This document shows, one piece after another, positions 43,138 through 51,857 of a DNA stretch of 64,000 nt. Below the pieces are notes generated by a model, which was not told where the DNA came from, did no database searches, and was given only the letters and a program-made list of their open reading frames with translations. The DNA lies in NCBI RefSeq assembly GCF_000716715.1, contig NZ_JNYJ01000028.1, positions 1-64,000 of the forward strand. The letters run 5' to 3'. Source of the DNA: Dactylosporangium aurantiacum. GTDB lineage: Bacteria > Actinomycetota > Actinomycetes > Mycobacteriales > Micromonosporaceae. Position 1 is the stretch's first letter, and each line of letters opens with the position of its first letter. The position numbers were made by a program, and so were the translations under genes.

Positions 43138-43973
43138 GCGTCGGCGGGGTCCTTCGCCGCGTCGACCGGCTGGACCACGGTGGGCCAGCCCCGGTGCTCG
43201 CCGATGCCGTCGGGCCCGATGAACTGCCCGCTCCGCGCGTCCGGGTCGACGGCCGCGTACAGCTGGCTGAGCGCACCCCGCGCGGCGGACTGCGCCATGA
43301 CCGCGTTGCCGACGCGCATGAACGCCTTCATGATCCCGGTCGGCCCGGACGTCTGCAGGTTGGTCGCCGAGTAGCCGGGGTGCGCGAGCAGGCTGCGCAC
43401 CGGCGAGCCGGCCGCCCGCAGCCGCCGGTCGAGCTCCAGCCCGAACAGCACGTTGGCGAACTTCGACTGGCTGTAATACCGCGTCGGCGAGTAGCTCCCG
43501 GCCCCGTCGAGGTCGTCATAGTGGATCTTCCCGGGCCGGTGCAGCGTCGAGCTGACCGTGACGACCCGGTCGGCGACCCGGTCGAGCAGCAGGCCGGTCA
43601 GCGCGAAATGCCCGAGATGGTTCGCGGCGAACTGCAGCTCGTGCCCCTGCGCACTCAACGTCCGCGGCGGCATCATCACCCCGGCGTTGTTGACCAGCAC
43701 GTCGATGTCCACCTGGTCGCGGCGCAGGTCGCCGGCGAGCCGCCGCACCGTGTCCAGGTCGGCCAGGTCGACGGTCCTGACCTCGGCCAGCTCCGGCCGG
43801 GGCAGCTTCGCCCGCGCCGCCCGCCCCTTCTCCGCACTGCGCACCGCCATGATCACCCGCGCGCCCTTGGCCACCAGGGCCCGCGACATCTCGAACCCGA
43901 GCCCGCTGTTGGCCCCGGTGATCAGGAACGTCCGCCCACCCTGATCCGCGATCCGCTCTTCATTCCAACGCAT
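43071..43973 (-). CDS. Short-chain dehydrogenase/reductase
   Basis: A 300-aa SDR. Cofactor loop LITGANSGLGFEM (residues 17-29), NNAGVMMPP, catalytic Ser in VTVSSTLH and YYSQSKFAN (Tyr-x3-Lys). The start at 43973 is preferred to 44012 because it gives the usual N-terminus and the -35 TTGACA with the operator lies just before it. Substrate unknown. The neighbouring TetR regulator most likely controls it. Confidence 0.9.
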   Translation of the reverse strand: MRWNEERIADQGGRTFLITGANSGLGFEMSRALVAKGARVIMAVRSAEKGRAARAKLPRPELAEVRTVDLADLDTVRRLAGDLRRDQVDIDVLVNNAGVMMPPRTLSAQGHELQFAANHLGHFALTGLLLDRVADRVVTVSSTLHRPGKIHYDDLDGAGSYSPTRYYSQSKFANVLFGLELDRRLRAAGSPVRSLLAHPGYSATNLQTSGPTGIMKAFMRVGNAVMAQSAARGALSQLYAAVDPDARSGQFIGPDGIGEHRGWPTVVQPVDAAKDPADAQRLWTLSEQLTGVQFAVARSR

Positions 43974-43983
43974 GCTTATCAGG

Positions 43984-44027
43984 GTGCCATTTCTGGCACA
44001 CAGTGTCAACATCGTGCTTCTGTGCCA
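43984..44027. promoter_or_regulatory. TetR operator between SDR and its regulator
   Basis: GTGCCA-tttc-TGGCAC is a perfect palindrome (43984-43999), and TGTGCCA at 44021-44027 pairs with TGGCACA at 43994-44000. On the minus strand TTGACA lies within this region as a -35 for the SDR gene, so binding would block it. Confidence 0.7.
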
Positions 44028-44055
44028 GGCTGATCACGGCGCATAGAATGCCTGC

Positions 44056-44628
44056 GTGAGCCTCGCCGAACGCAAACGCCAGCTCGTCCGCGACGAGCTG
44101 ACCGAGGCAGCACTGAAGCTGCTCGCGTTCCAGGGCTTCGAAGAGACCACCATCGACCAGATGGCCGCCGCCGCCGGCGTCTCCCGCCGCACGTTCTTCC
44201 GCTACTTCCAGTCCAAGGAAGACGTGATCATCGAGTTCCTCAGCGACCACGGCCGGCAGCTCAGCCAGATCCTGTCCGCCCGCCCCACCACCGAACCCCC
44301 CGCCGTCGCCCTCCAGCACACCCTGCGCGCCTTCACCGACACCTTCTGGGAGCACCCAGAGAAGTCCCAGCGCCTGGCCAAGGCCACCATGACCACCCCG
44401 GCCCTGCTGGCGCGCTACCTGGAGCGCCAGTTCAGCTGGCGGGCCATGCTCACGCCGGTGCTGGCCGCCCGGATGGGCGCGGACGCGGACACCGACCTGC
44501 GGCCGGCGGTGCTGGTGGGGGTCGCGTTCGCGGCCTTCGACACGGCGCTGATGCGGTGGGTGGAGCTGGACTCCGCCACCGACCTCAACGCGCTGCTGTC
44601 GGAGTGCTTCGCCACCGCGTTCCCGTAG
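44056..44628 (+). CDS. TetR-family repressor
   Basis: A 190-aa regulator with the TetR DNA-binding helix: LLAFQGFEETTIDQMAAAAG followed by VSRRTFFRYFQSKEDVI. The rest is a ligand-binding helical domain. GTG start. Divergent from the SDR gene with a clear operator between them; likely represses that gene and itself. Confidence 0.9.
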   Translation: MSLAERKRQLVRDELTEAALKLLAFQGFEETTIDQMAAAAGVSRRTFFRYFQSKEDVIIEFLSDHGRQLSQILSARPTTEPPAVALQHTLRAFTDTFWEHPEKSQRLAKATMTTPALLARYLERQFSWRAMLTPVLAARMGADADTDLRPAVLVGVAFAAFDTALMRWVELDSATDLNALLSECFATAFP

Positions 44629-45208
44629 TTTTCGCAGTGCGCTGTGTCCGCGTGCGGGACCGATGCCCCTTTTTTTTATGTATCTGTTCAGGCCAGGGGA
44701 CTTCGTGGTTCCGCGCGGCCACACCGCCGAGCGTTCCAGCACCAGGACATACCGCACTGAGGACAATCATTGCGGTCCGCGGTGGCCTTCAAGGCCCCGC
44801 ATCGATGGTCGTTCGTTCTTGAACCCACGACGGCGCGGAGCCACGAAGGCCGCAGCACTCACCAGCGAAACACACATGGCCCATCGGCTCCCGCACGCGG
44901 ACCGCAACCAGCGGCCCACCCACCAGCTCAACAACCGACGGTCTCTGTTCTTGGAACTGCACGCGGAGTGGCACCACCGAACGACGACCTCGACGGCGGC
45001 CGAGCATGTGAGGACGGCGCCCGGGGACCATCACCGCGACCACGCCCCGGACCGCGACCACGCCACCCTGTCGCACGGCCGGCAGGCCGCGCGGAACCAC
45101 GAAGGCCGCAGCACTCACCAGCGAATACACATGGCCCATCGGCTCCCGCACGCGCACAGCACCCAACGGCCACGCCAAACGCCAGCCCGCAAAAACCACG
45201 GGACGGTG
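44629..45208. repeat. Repeat-rich 580-bp intergenic region
   Basis: No confident gene. A 58-59 bp unit (beginning CCACGAAGGCCGCAGCACTC) occurs at 44841-44899 and 45097-45154 with one base difference. GGCCGCGCGGAACCACGAAG at 45085-45104 also occurs inverted at 44701-44720. A T8 run lies near 44671. Open frames over the repeats show no domain. It may be a small mobile or structural repeat. Confidence 0.7.
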
Positions 45209-46051
45209 TCAGCCCGCGGACCGCTCCACCGCCGCCCAGGGCTCCTTCGGCTCGACCCCCGCCCCGGCCGGGCACGACCGCCGGAAGTCGCACCATGCGC
45301 ACTGCGGTCCGGGGGCCACCGGGAACGCCTCGTCGGGGGAGGTGCCGGCGGCGAGGGCGGCGTCGGCGGCGGTGATGTCGGCGGCGGTCGCCTCGGCGCG
45401 GCGCAGGTGGCGGGTCAGGGACTCGTCGGTGTGGTCGTGGGCGGCGACGGTGCCCGTGGGCAGGTGGTGCAGCTCGACGCGGTGGCAGGGCTTGCGGAAC
45501 ACGCGGGCGGCGGCGATCGCGTAGAGGGCGAGCGCGCGGGAGCCGCGGGCGTCGTCCGGGGTGAGGCCGGAGCGGCCGGTCTTGTAGTCGACGATGACGA
45601 GCTCGCCGGCGCGCTCGTCGATGCGGTCGACGCGGCCGGACAGGGCGAGGGTCTCGGTGCGGGCGGCGACGGTGCGCTCGACGCCGACGGGCTCGTCGTG
45701 CGGGTCGAGGCCGTCCACATAGGACTCGAGCCAGCCGAGGGCGCGGCGGAAGACGTCGCGCTCCTGGGTCTCGTCGCGGTAGCCCTCGCTGACCCAGGTG
45801 GCCTTCAGCAGGGTCGGCAGGGCGGCGCGGTCGCGGCGGTCGGGGTCGAGGGCATACCAGCTGCGCAGCGCGGTGTGCACGGACGCGCCGAGCGAGTTGT
45901 GCGCCCACGGCGGCCCCTTCGGCGGGGACGGGCGGTCGACATAGGCGAACCGGTACCGCCGGGGGCAGTCCTCATACGTGCCGAGCTTGCTGGGCGTGCA
46001 GGTGAACAGCCGCTGAGGCGGGGCGAAGAGACCGAGCTGCTCATTGTCCAC
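45209..46051 (-). CDS. RecB-type PD-(D/E)xK nuclease
   Basis: A 280-aa nuclease. LSGRVDRIDERAGELVIVDY, then KTGR holds the D ... D-Y-K active site of the RecB/AddB nuclease family. Cys residues at the front (EDCPRRY) and end (QCAWCDFRRSCP) fit the iron-sulfur cluster that locks these domains. It should trim DNA ends in repair; no helicase is fused. Confidence 0.88.
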   Translation of the reverse strand: MDNEQLGLFAPPQRLFTCTPSKLGTYEDCPRRYRFAYVDRPSPPKGPPWAHNSLGASVHTALRSWYALDPDRRDRAALPTLLKATWVSEGYRDETQERDVFRRALGWLESYVDGLDPHDEPVGVERTVAARTETLALSGRVDRIDERAGELVIVDYKTGRSGLTPDDARGSRALALYAIAAARVFRKPCHRVELHHLPTGTVAAHDHTDESLTRHLRRAEATAADITAADAALAAGTSPDEAFPVAPGPQCAWCDFRRSCPAGAGVEPKEPWAAVERSAG

Positions 46052-46084
46052 GCCCGCATCCTGCCACCGCGGTACGACAAAACC

Positions 46085-46702
46085 TCAATGGGGTGAATGC
46101 AGGTACTCGGTGACGAAGGCCCCGATCGCGTCGGCGAGCAGCTGCACGGCGATGGCGGCGACGAGGAGGCCGGCGATGCGGGTGACGACCTCGATGCCGC
46201 TCGGGCGCAGGATGCGCACCAGGATGCCGGAGAAGCGCAGCACCAGGTACACGATGGCCATGACGGCGATGATGCCGACGGCGACCGCGACGTAGTCGGC
46301 GACGCCCGATGAGCGCCGGACGAAGAGCATGGTGGCGACGATCGCGCCGGGGCCGGCCAGCAGCGGGGTGCCGAGCGGCACGAGAGCGACGTTCGAGGTG
46401 ACCTCCTGCCGGGGGTCGTCCGTCTTGCCGGTCAGCAGCTCCAGGGCGACGAGCAGGAGCAGCAGGCCGCCGGCGCCCTGCAGGGCGGGCAGGTCGATGT
46501 GCAGGTACGCGAGGATCTGCCGCCCGACGAGCGCGAACGCGACGATCACGCCGAAGGCGAGGGCGACCGCCTGCAGGGCGGCGCGGTTGCGGTGCTTGGC
46601 GGCCATCGATCCGGTGAGGGCCAGGAAGATCGGCACCGCGCCCGGCGGGTCGAGGATGACCAGCAGGGTCACGAATACTTCGCCGAAGAGCTTGAGATCC
46701 AC
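46085..46702 (-). CDS. marC: MarC-family membrane protein
   Basis: A 205-aa protein with six membrane segments, starting VDLKLFGEVFVTLLVILDPP, the MarC (UPF0056) start. GTG at 46702 is preferred since MarC proteins begin at this point; the ATG at 46729 adds nine polar residues. Function in the family is unknown. Confidence 0.88.
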   Translation of the reverse strand: MDLKLFGEVFVTLLVILDPPGAVPIFLALTGSMAAKHRNRAALQAVALAFGVIVAFALVGRQILAYLHIDLPALQGAGGLLLLLVALELLTGKTDDPRQEVTSNVALVPLGTPLLAGPGAIVATMLFVRRSSGVADYVAVAVGIIAVMAIVYLVLRFSGILVRILRPSGIEVVTRIAGLLVAAIAVQLLADAIGAFVTEYLHSPH

Positions 46703-46747
46703 TCCCGGATTGTCGTGGTGCGCCCGCATCGACCGGAAACCAGGGTC

Positions 46748-46776
46748 TTGACGGCATCGAACGGCGCCCCTACGTT
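46748..46776 (+). promoter_or_regulatory. Chitinase promoter
   Basis: TTGACG (46748-46753), exactly 17 bp, TACGTT (46771-46776), about 40 bp before the chitinase start. A textbook housekeeping-type promoter. Confidence 0.75.
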
Positions 46777-46817
46777 GCCCTAAAACAGCAAACTTTCCTT
46801 ACAGTCATGGAGGGTTC

Positions 46818-48059
46818 ATGGGCAGACGCTCCGTCCTGGCCGGGTTGGCGGTGTCGCTGACGCTCGCGTCGTTGGCGGTCGTGCCAGGCACCGCGTCGGC
46901 GCACAGCGCGCCGCATCAGGACCAGTACAAGCGCGTCGGGTACTTCATCCAGTGGGGCATCTACGGCCGGCAGTACTACGTCAAGAACCTCGAGACGAGC
47001 GGCCAGGCCAAGAGCCTGACACACATCAACTACGCGTTCGGCAACGTGGACGCGACCGGCAAGTGCGTCTCCGCCGACCCGTGGGCCGACTACCAGCGGC
47101 CGGTCTCCGCCGAGGAGAGCGTCGACGGAGTCGCCGACGCGCCGGGGCAGACGCTCAACGGCAACTTCAACCAGCTGCGCAAGCTCAAGCTCAAGCACCC
47201 CGGGCTGAAGGTGCTGCTGTCGCTCGGCGGGTGGACGCTGTCGGCGAACTTCTCCGACGCGGTGCTGACCGACGCGTCGCGCAAGGCGCTCGTCAAGTCC
47301 TGCATCGACACGTTCTACTCGACCGGCGTCTTCGACGGCTTCGACCTGGACTGGGAGTGGCCGGGCTCCGAGGGCAACCCGGGCAACGTCATCCGCCCCG
47401 AGGACAAGCAGAACTTCACGCTGCTGCTCGCCGAGTTCCGCCGGCAGCTGCCGAAGAAGGCCACCCTGACCGCGTTCCTGCCGGCCAGCCCGGCGAAGAT
47501 CGACGCCGGCTTCGAGGTCGACAAGATCTTCAAGTACCTCGACTTCGGCACCGTCCAGGGCTACGACTTCCACGGTACGTGGGAGCCCACCACCAACCAG
47601 CAGTCCGCGCTGTTCATCCCGCGCGGCGCGCCGACCACCCCCGACTTCAGCGGCGCCACCACGCTGAAGGCCTGGACCGACCGCGGCGCGCCGAAGAAGT
47701 CGCTGGTCCTCGGCATCCCGTACTACGGGCAGGGCTGGACCGGCGTGACCAACGCCAACGACGGCCTCTTCCAACCCGCCTCGGGCCCGGCGCCCGGCAC
47801 GTGGGCCGCCGGCAACGAGGACTACAAGGTCCTCGCCACGCTCCCGCAGCAGGGGTACACGGTGCACCGTGACCTGCGCGCCGGCCACGCGTGGCTGTTC
47901 AACGGCACCACCTTCTGGACCTTCGACGACCAGATCACGGTCGCGCAGAAGTCGCTGTACGTCCGGCTGTCCGGCTACGGCGGCGCCATGGTCTGGTCGC
48001 TCGACGGTGACGACGCCAACGGCACCCTCACCAAGACGATCGCCACGGCCCTGCGGTAA
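46818..48059 (+). CDS. GH18 chitinase
   Basis: A 413-aa secreted enzyme. Signal peptide 1-28 (LAGLAVSLTLASLAVVPGTA, cut after SA). Then the GH18 barrel: SLGGW (135-139) and DGFDLDWEW with catalytic Glu180 in D-x-x-D-x-D-x-E. It cleaves beta-1,4 links in chitin. GGAGGG ribosome site. No separate chitin-binding domain. A 16-bp perfect hairpin ends the gene. Confidence 0.95.
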   Translation: MGRRSVLAGLAVSLTLASLAVVPGTASAHSAPHQDQYKRVGYFIQWGIYGRQYYVKNLETSGQAKSLTHINYAFGNVDATGKCVSADPWADYQRPVSAEESVDGVADAPGQTLNGNFNQLRKLKLKHPGLKVLLSLGGWTLSANFSDAVLTDASRKALVKSCIDTFYSTGVFDGFDLDWEWPGSEGNPGNVIRPEDKQNFTLLLAEFRRQLPKKATLTAFLPASPAKIDAGFEVDKIFKYLDFGTVQGYDFHGTWEPTTNQQSALFIPRGAPTTPDFSGATTLKAWTDRGAPKKSLVLGIPYYGQGWTGVTNANDGLFQPASGPAPGTWAAGNEDYKVLATLPQQGYTVHRDLRAGHAWLFNGTTFWTFDDQITVAQKSLYVRLSGYGGAMVWSLDGDDANGTLTKTIATALR

Positions 48060-48064
48060 AAGCT

Positions 48065-48108
48065 GCGCACCTGGGCCGCCTTCACTGTCGCAGGCGGCCC
48101 AGGTGCGC
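48065..48108. terminator. Bidirectional terminator, chitinase / tetR
   Basis: GCGCACCTGGGCCGCC pairs perfectly, 16 of 16, with GGCGGCCCAGGTGCGC across a 12-nt loop, between the ends of two convergent genes. It includes the last codons of the tetR gene. Confidence 0.85.
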
Positions 48109-48843
48109 GTCGATGCCGTCCAGGACCCGTTCCAGCCCGAACTCGTACGCGCGGACCGGGTCGCCGGCGCCGTACTCCTCCCCGGCCGCCTGGCCCACCC
48201 GCGCCGCCGTCGGGAAGCGCGCCGGGTCGAGGACCTCGCCGAGCAGCGGCGCGTACGCCCCCCACCACTGCTCCTCGCTCATTCCCGTGCCCTGCTCGGC
48301 CTGGTCGGCCTGCACCGCCGCGCGCACCGCACCCGCGACGTAGTTGAGCACCAGGCTCAGCAGCAGGTCGGCGTCCACGTCCGGCACCACGCAGGACTCG
48401 AAGGCGCGCAGCTCGAAGTCGTACTTCGCGATCACGTTCGGCCCGAGCACCGGGCGGCTGGTGGCGATCTGCAGCAGCCACGGATGCCGCCGGTACAGCG
48501 CCCAGTTGGTGGCGGCGATCTCGGTGAGCCGCTCCCGCCAGCCGGATCCGGTGAACGCCGGGCGGACCGCCTCCGCGCTGACGGTGTCCACCATGACGTC
48601 GAGCAGCTCCGCCTTGCTGGGCACGTAGGTGTACAGCGACATCGCCGTCACCCCGAGCTGCTCGGCGACCCGCCGCATGGACACGGCGGCGAGGCCCTCG
48701 GCGTCGGCGAGGGCGATCGCGACGGACGTGACGCCGGCGACGGTGAACTTGGCCTTCGGCCCACGACGGGCCGGCGCGGCGGTGCCCCACAACAGCTCGA
48801 TGCTGCGGCGGGGATCCCCCGCCCCGCTGTACTCGGTCGTCAT
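48082..48843 (-). CDS. TetR-family regulator
   Basis: A 253-aa protein: AVSMRRVAEQLGVTAMSLYT, then YVPSKAELLDVMVD is the TetR helix-turn-helix, and the long C-terminus is the TetR_C_1 type, as in tetracycline-like ligand sensors. Convergent with the chitinase. Target genes are not obvious. Confidence 0.88.
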   Translation of the reverse strand: MTTEYSGAGDPRRSIELLWGTAAPARRGPKAKFTVAGVTSVAIALADAEGLAAVSMRRVAEQLGVTAMSLYTYVPSKAELLDVMVDTVSAEAVRPAFTGSGWRERLTEIAATNWALYRRHPWLLQIATSRPVLGPNVIAKYDFELRAFESCVVPDVDADLLLSLVLNYVAGAVRAAVQADQAEQGTGMSEEQWWGAYAPLLGEVLDPARFPTAARVGQAAGEEYGAGDPVRAYEFGLERVLDGIDAHLGRLRQ

Positions 48844-49018
48844 GCCGGCACCTCCGCTGCGCTCCGGCGCCGGCCTGACCGAAACACTGCGCCCACGATG
48901 ACCGGCTCCTCGCTAGGCTGCGGACCGGTCATGCCGTCACCTCCGCTGCGCTCCGGCGCCGGCCTGACCTCGAAACTGCGCTCATGATGACCGGCTCCTC
49001 GCTCCGCTGCGGGCCGGT
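48841..49018. repeat. Tandem duplication of an 89-bp unit
   Basis: 48841-48929 and 48930-49018 are near-identical 89-bp units (each beginning CATGCCG ... ACCTCCGCTGCG), with a few substitutions. The unit begins with the tetR start codon and the second ends at the PHP gene's stop. The repeat carries several GC-rich inverted parts. Probably a recent local duplication. Confidence 0.85.
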
Positions 49019-49866
49019 CATGCGACCACGGCGGTGCCGGTGGCGGCCTCGACGATGCGTTCGAGGACCTCGGGGGCGGTGGTCCTGGCGCCGAGGCGCA
49101 CGGTCTTGTTGGTGCCGTGGTAGTCGCTGGAGCCGGTGACGACCAGCCCGAGCCGGCCGGCCAGGGCCCGCACGTGCGCCCGCTCCTGCGGGGTGTGGTC
49201 GGTGTGGTCGGCCTCCAGACCGAACAGCCCTTCCTCCGCCATCTCCTCGATCACCTCGTCGGGGACGACGGGCCCCCGGGCGCTGGCCCGCGGGTGGGCG
49301 AAGACCGGCACGCCGCCGGCCTCGATGACCAGCCGGAGCGCGACGAAGACGTCGAGGTCCTCCTTGCCGACCCGGTACCGGTGCCCGAGCCACTCCGGCA
49401 GGAACGCCTCCGTCACCGTGTCGACCAGCCCGCGGCGGATCAGCGCCTGGGCCAGGTGCGGGCGGCCGACGGTGCCGCCGCCGGCGTGCTCGAGGACCTC
49501 GGCCCACGTGACGTCGATGCCGTCGGCGCGCATGAGGTGCACCATCCGCTCGGCGCGGGTCTCCCGGGAGGCCCGGATGCGGGCCAGCTCACCGGTCAGC
49601 GCCACGTCGGTCGGGTCGAACAGGTACGCCAGCAGGTGCAGGGAGATCGGCCACGGCCCGCCGTGCCAGCGGCACGACAGCTCCGCGCCCGGCACGAGGG
49701 TGAGCCCGGCCGGGCGGGCGGCGATCGCGGCGGACCACCCGGACGTCGTGTCGTGGTCGGTCAGCGCCATGACGTCGAGCCCGGCGGCGGCCGCCTCCGC
49801 GACCAGCTCCGCCGGGCTCGACGTGCCGTCGCTGGCCGTCGAGTGACAGTGAAGATCGATCCGCAC
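49018..49866 (-). CDS. PHP-domain phosphoesterase
   Basis: A 282-aa protein starting MRIDLHCHSTASDG (HxH motif), then TDHDT, and HPRASARG and SSDYHG near the end complete the metal ligands. The YciV-like group hydrolyses 3',5'-nucleoside bisphosphates and trims RNA ends. It begins directly upstream of the sigma-operon tail (1 bp apart). Confidence 0.93.
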   Translation of the reverse strand: MRIDLHCHSTASDGTSSPAELVAEAAAAGLDVMALTDHDTTSGWSAAIAARPAGLTLVPGAELSCRWHGGPWPISLHLLAYLFDPTDVALTGELARIRASRETRAERMVHLMRADGIDVTWAEVLEHAGGGTVGRPHLAQALIRRGLVDTVTEAFLPEWLGHRYRVGKEDLDVFVALRLVIEAGGVPVFAHPRASARGPVVPDEVIEEMAEEGLFGLEADHTDHTPQERAHVRALAGRLGLVVTGSSDYHGTNKTVRLGARTTAPEVLERIVEAATGTAVVA

Positions 49867-51081
49867 TCAACCAGAGTAGAGCGGTTCGATCAGCACGACG
49901 CCCTCGCTTTCGGTGTTGAGCGACTCGGACGTGCCCGCCACCGCCGTCGGGCTGATCGCGCGGAACTTGCCGCCGCTGTCGACCACGAACGTCGACGCGT
50001 TCATCCACACGGTCTTCGTGGTGACGTTCAGCGTCCACGTCTTGGCCGCGCCACCGGTGAAGATCTTCGTGAGGTCGAGCACGGCGACCTGTTTGAGGCC
50101 CTCGACGGGGTACGCGAGCCAGTTGCCGTCCGGCGAGACCCGCCCGCCGGCCTTCGCCGCGACCGGCAGCCCGCACCGCCGCTGCACGACCTTGAACGGC
50201 TGGTCCAGGGCGAGCAGCGCCAGGCACATCGACTTCTCGTCGTCGATGGGCTTGACCTCGGCGTAGACGCTCTTCGCGTCGGGGTGGACCCCGAAGATCC
50301 GCAGGACGTCGGGGTCCCACGACTCGGTGTAGGCGCGGCCGGCGTACCAGACGTCGAAGCCGGCGCCCGCCTCGCGGCCGAGGACCAGGTTCGGCCCGAC
50401 GAACGTCACCGGCACCGCGGTCTGCGGCACCTCGGCCGTGGCCTGCTGGGTGAGGTTCCCCTGGGCCGGGGGTGACGCGTTGGGCGAGCCGCCGGCGGGC
50501 GTGGCCGTTGAGCGGGAGGCGACCGTCATCGTGCCCTCCTGCGCCCAGGCGACCTTGTCGCCTCCCTTGGACACCGCGATGTCCGAGGCCTTCTTCACCA
50601 GGACTTCCTGATTGTTGTGCTCGTCCTGCAGCACCAGCTGCTTGTTGCCGCTCCCGCCGCCGGTGTTGACGACGAGGTAGCCGTCCTTCGCCTTGTACGC
50701 GGCGGCGACGGTGCCGTTGTCGCTCAGCTTCAGGTGGACGGTCTGCGACGGCTGCGCCTGGCCGTCGATCGCGGGGACCTCCTTGTCCGCGGCCGGCGGG
50801 GCGGTCTGCGAATTGAGGGTCGCCTCGGGCGCGACCGTCTGCCGGCTGGTGTCGCCCTCGGCGACAGTGCTGCCCGGCGAGGACGGGGTGATCACGTGGA
50901 ACGTGGCGACGGCGGCGACCGCCATGACGACGAACGCGGCGAACCCGGTCACCGCGGCCCGCCGCCGGCGGCGGACCCGCCCGGCGTTACGGATGACGAC
51001 GTCGGCGATGCCGTCCAGCGACCGGGGCGGCTGGGTGCCCGCCTTGGCCGCGAACGCCTCGCGGAGCGCATCTTCGATCAT
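49867..51081 (-). CDS. Membrane-anchored partner of the ECF sigma factor
   Basis: A 404-aa protein. A short inner part, an Arg patch (RVRRRRRAAV), one membrane segment (GFAAFVVMAVAAVATFHVI) and a long beta-rich outer domain (VAWAQEGTMTVASRSTATPA, VVQRRCGLPVAA, LDLTKIFTGGAAKTWTLNVT). It starts 2 bp after the sigma gene. Position suggests an anti-sigma factor or its sensor, but no zinc-binding anti-sigma motif is seen. Confidence 0.7.
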   Translation of the reverse strand: MIEDALREAFAAKAGTQPPRSLDGIADVVIRNAGRVRRRRRAAVTGFAAFVVMAVAAVATFHVITPSSPGSTVAEGDTSRQTVAPEATLNSQTAPPAADKEVPAIDGQAQPSQTVHLKLSDNGTVAAAYKAKDGYLVVNTGGGSGNKQLVLQDEHNNQEVLVKKASDIAVSKGGDKVAWAQEGTMTVASRSTATPAGGSPNASPPAQGNLTQQATAEVPQTAVPVTFVGPNLVLGREAGAGFDVWYAGRAYTESWDPDVLRIFGVHPDAKSVYAEVKPIDDEKSMCLALLALDQPFKVVQRRCGLPVAAKAGGRVSPDGNWLAYPVEGLKQVAVLDLTKIFTGGAAKTWTLNVTTKTVWMNASTFVVDSGGKFRAISPTAVAGTSESLNTESEGVVLIEPLYSG

Positions 51082-51083
51082 GG

Positions 51084-51779
51084 TCACGTCACCAGTCCCA
51101 CTTCCACCGGCCCGGAGGCCTCCACCAGGACGGCCTCCCGTTCGGGCGTCTCGCACTCGTCGTCGGGTGCGGGCTGCTCCTTCGGTACCACTTCCACCGC
51201 CGCGGCGGGCGGCACCGGCGCCGGCGCCGCCGGTCGCAGCCGCACGGTCGGCGGGCGCGCCGGGCGCGCCGCGGGTTCGATGCCGTCGGCGCCGAGCCGC
51301 AGCCGTAACGTCGCCAGGGCCCGCGACGCCTGGCTCTTCACCGTGCCGACGGACACGCCGAGCAGGCGCGCCGTCTCGGCCTCCGACTGGTCCTCGTAGA
51401 AGCGCAGGACCAGCACGGCGCGCTGCCGGTTGGGCAGCTCCCGGACGTGCCGCCACAGGGCGTCGCGTTCGAGGGTCTCCTCGATCCGGTCGGCGGCGGC
51501 CGACTCCGGCAGCACCTCCGTGGGGCGTTCGCCGTGCCAGCGGCGGCGCCACCAGCTCGTGGAGGTGTTGACCAGCACCCGGCGGGCGTAGGGTTCGACG
51601 GCCTCGATGTGGCCGAGCCGTTTCCACGCGAGGTAGGTCTTGGTCAGCGCGATCTGGAGCAGATCCTCGGCGGTCGCCCAGTCGCCGGCGAGCAGGTACG
51701 CGGTGCGCAGCAGCGCACTGGACCTGGTCTCGACGAAATCACGGAAGTCTTCCTCACGGAACCCCGCCTCGTCCGGCAC
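51084..51779 (-). CDS. SigE-family ECF sigma factor
   Basis: A 231-aa sigma factor with region 2 (LLRTAYLLAGDWATAEDLLQ, then IALTKTYLAWKRL) and region 4 (LPNRQRAVLVLRFYEDQSEA, then ETARLLGVSVGTVKSQASRA). The last 60-70 residues are a Pro-rich extension not usual in this family. GTG at 51779 follows GGGGGAGGGAG. It should direct polymerase to stress genes; its partner is the membrane protein downstream. Confidence 0.9.
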   Translation of the reverse strand: MPDEAGFREEDFRDFVETRSSALLRTAYLLAGDWATAEDLLQIALTKTYLAWKRLGHIEAVEPYARRVLVNTSTSWWRRRWHGERPTEVLPESAAADRIEETLERDALWRHVRELPNRQRAVLVLRFYEDQSEAETARLLGVSVGTVKSQASRALATLRLRLGADGIEPAARPARPPTVRLRPAAPAPVPPAAAVEVVPKEQPAPDDECETPEREAVLVEASGPVEVGLVT

Positions 51780-51857
51780 CGCCGCTCCCTCCCCCGCTCC
51801 GCCCACCAGGCAAGACGCGATGGAGGGGCGGCACGGTTGCACCCCGGACGAAAAATC

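Noticed and set aside
40953..44033. A 1026-aa plus-strand open frame over the membrane protein and SDR genes
   Set aside because: Shadow frame of the 723-aa membrane protein, rich in Arg and Ala, no start signal.
44663..46096. A 477-aa plus-strand ORF
   Set aside because: It crosses the repeat region and the antisense of the RecB-type nuclease; no domain or ribosome site.
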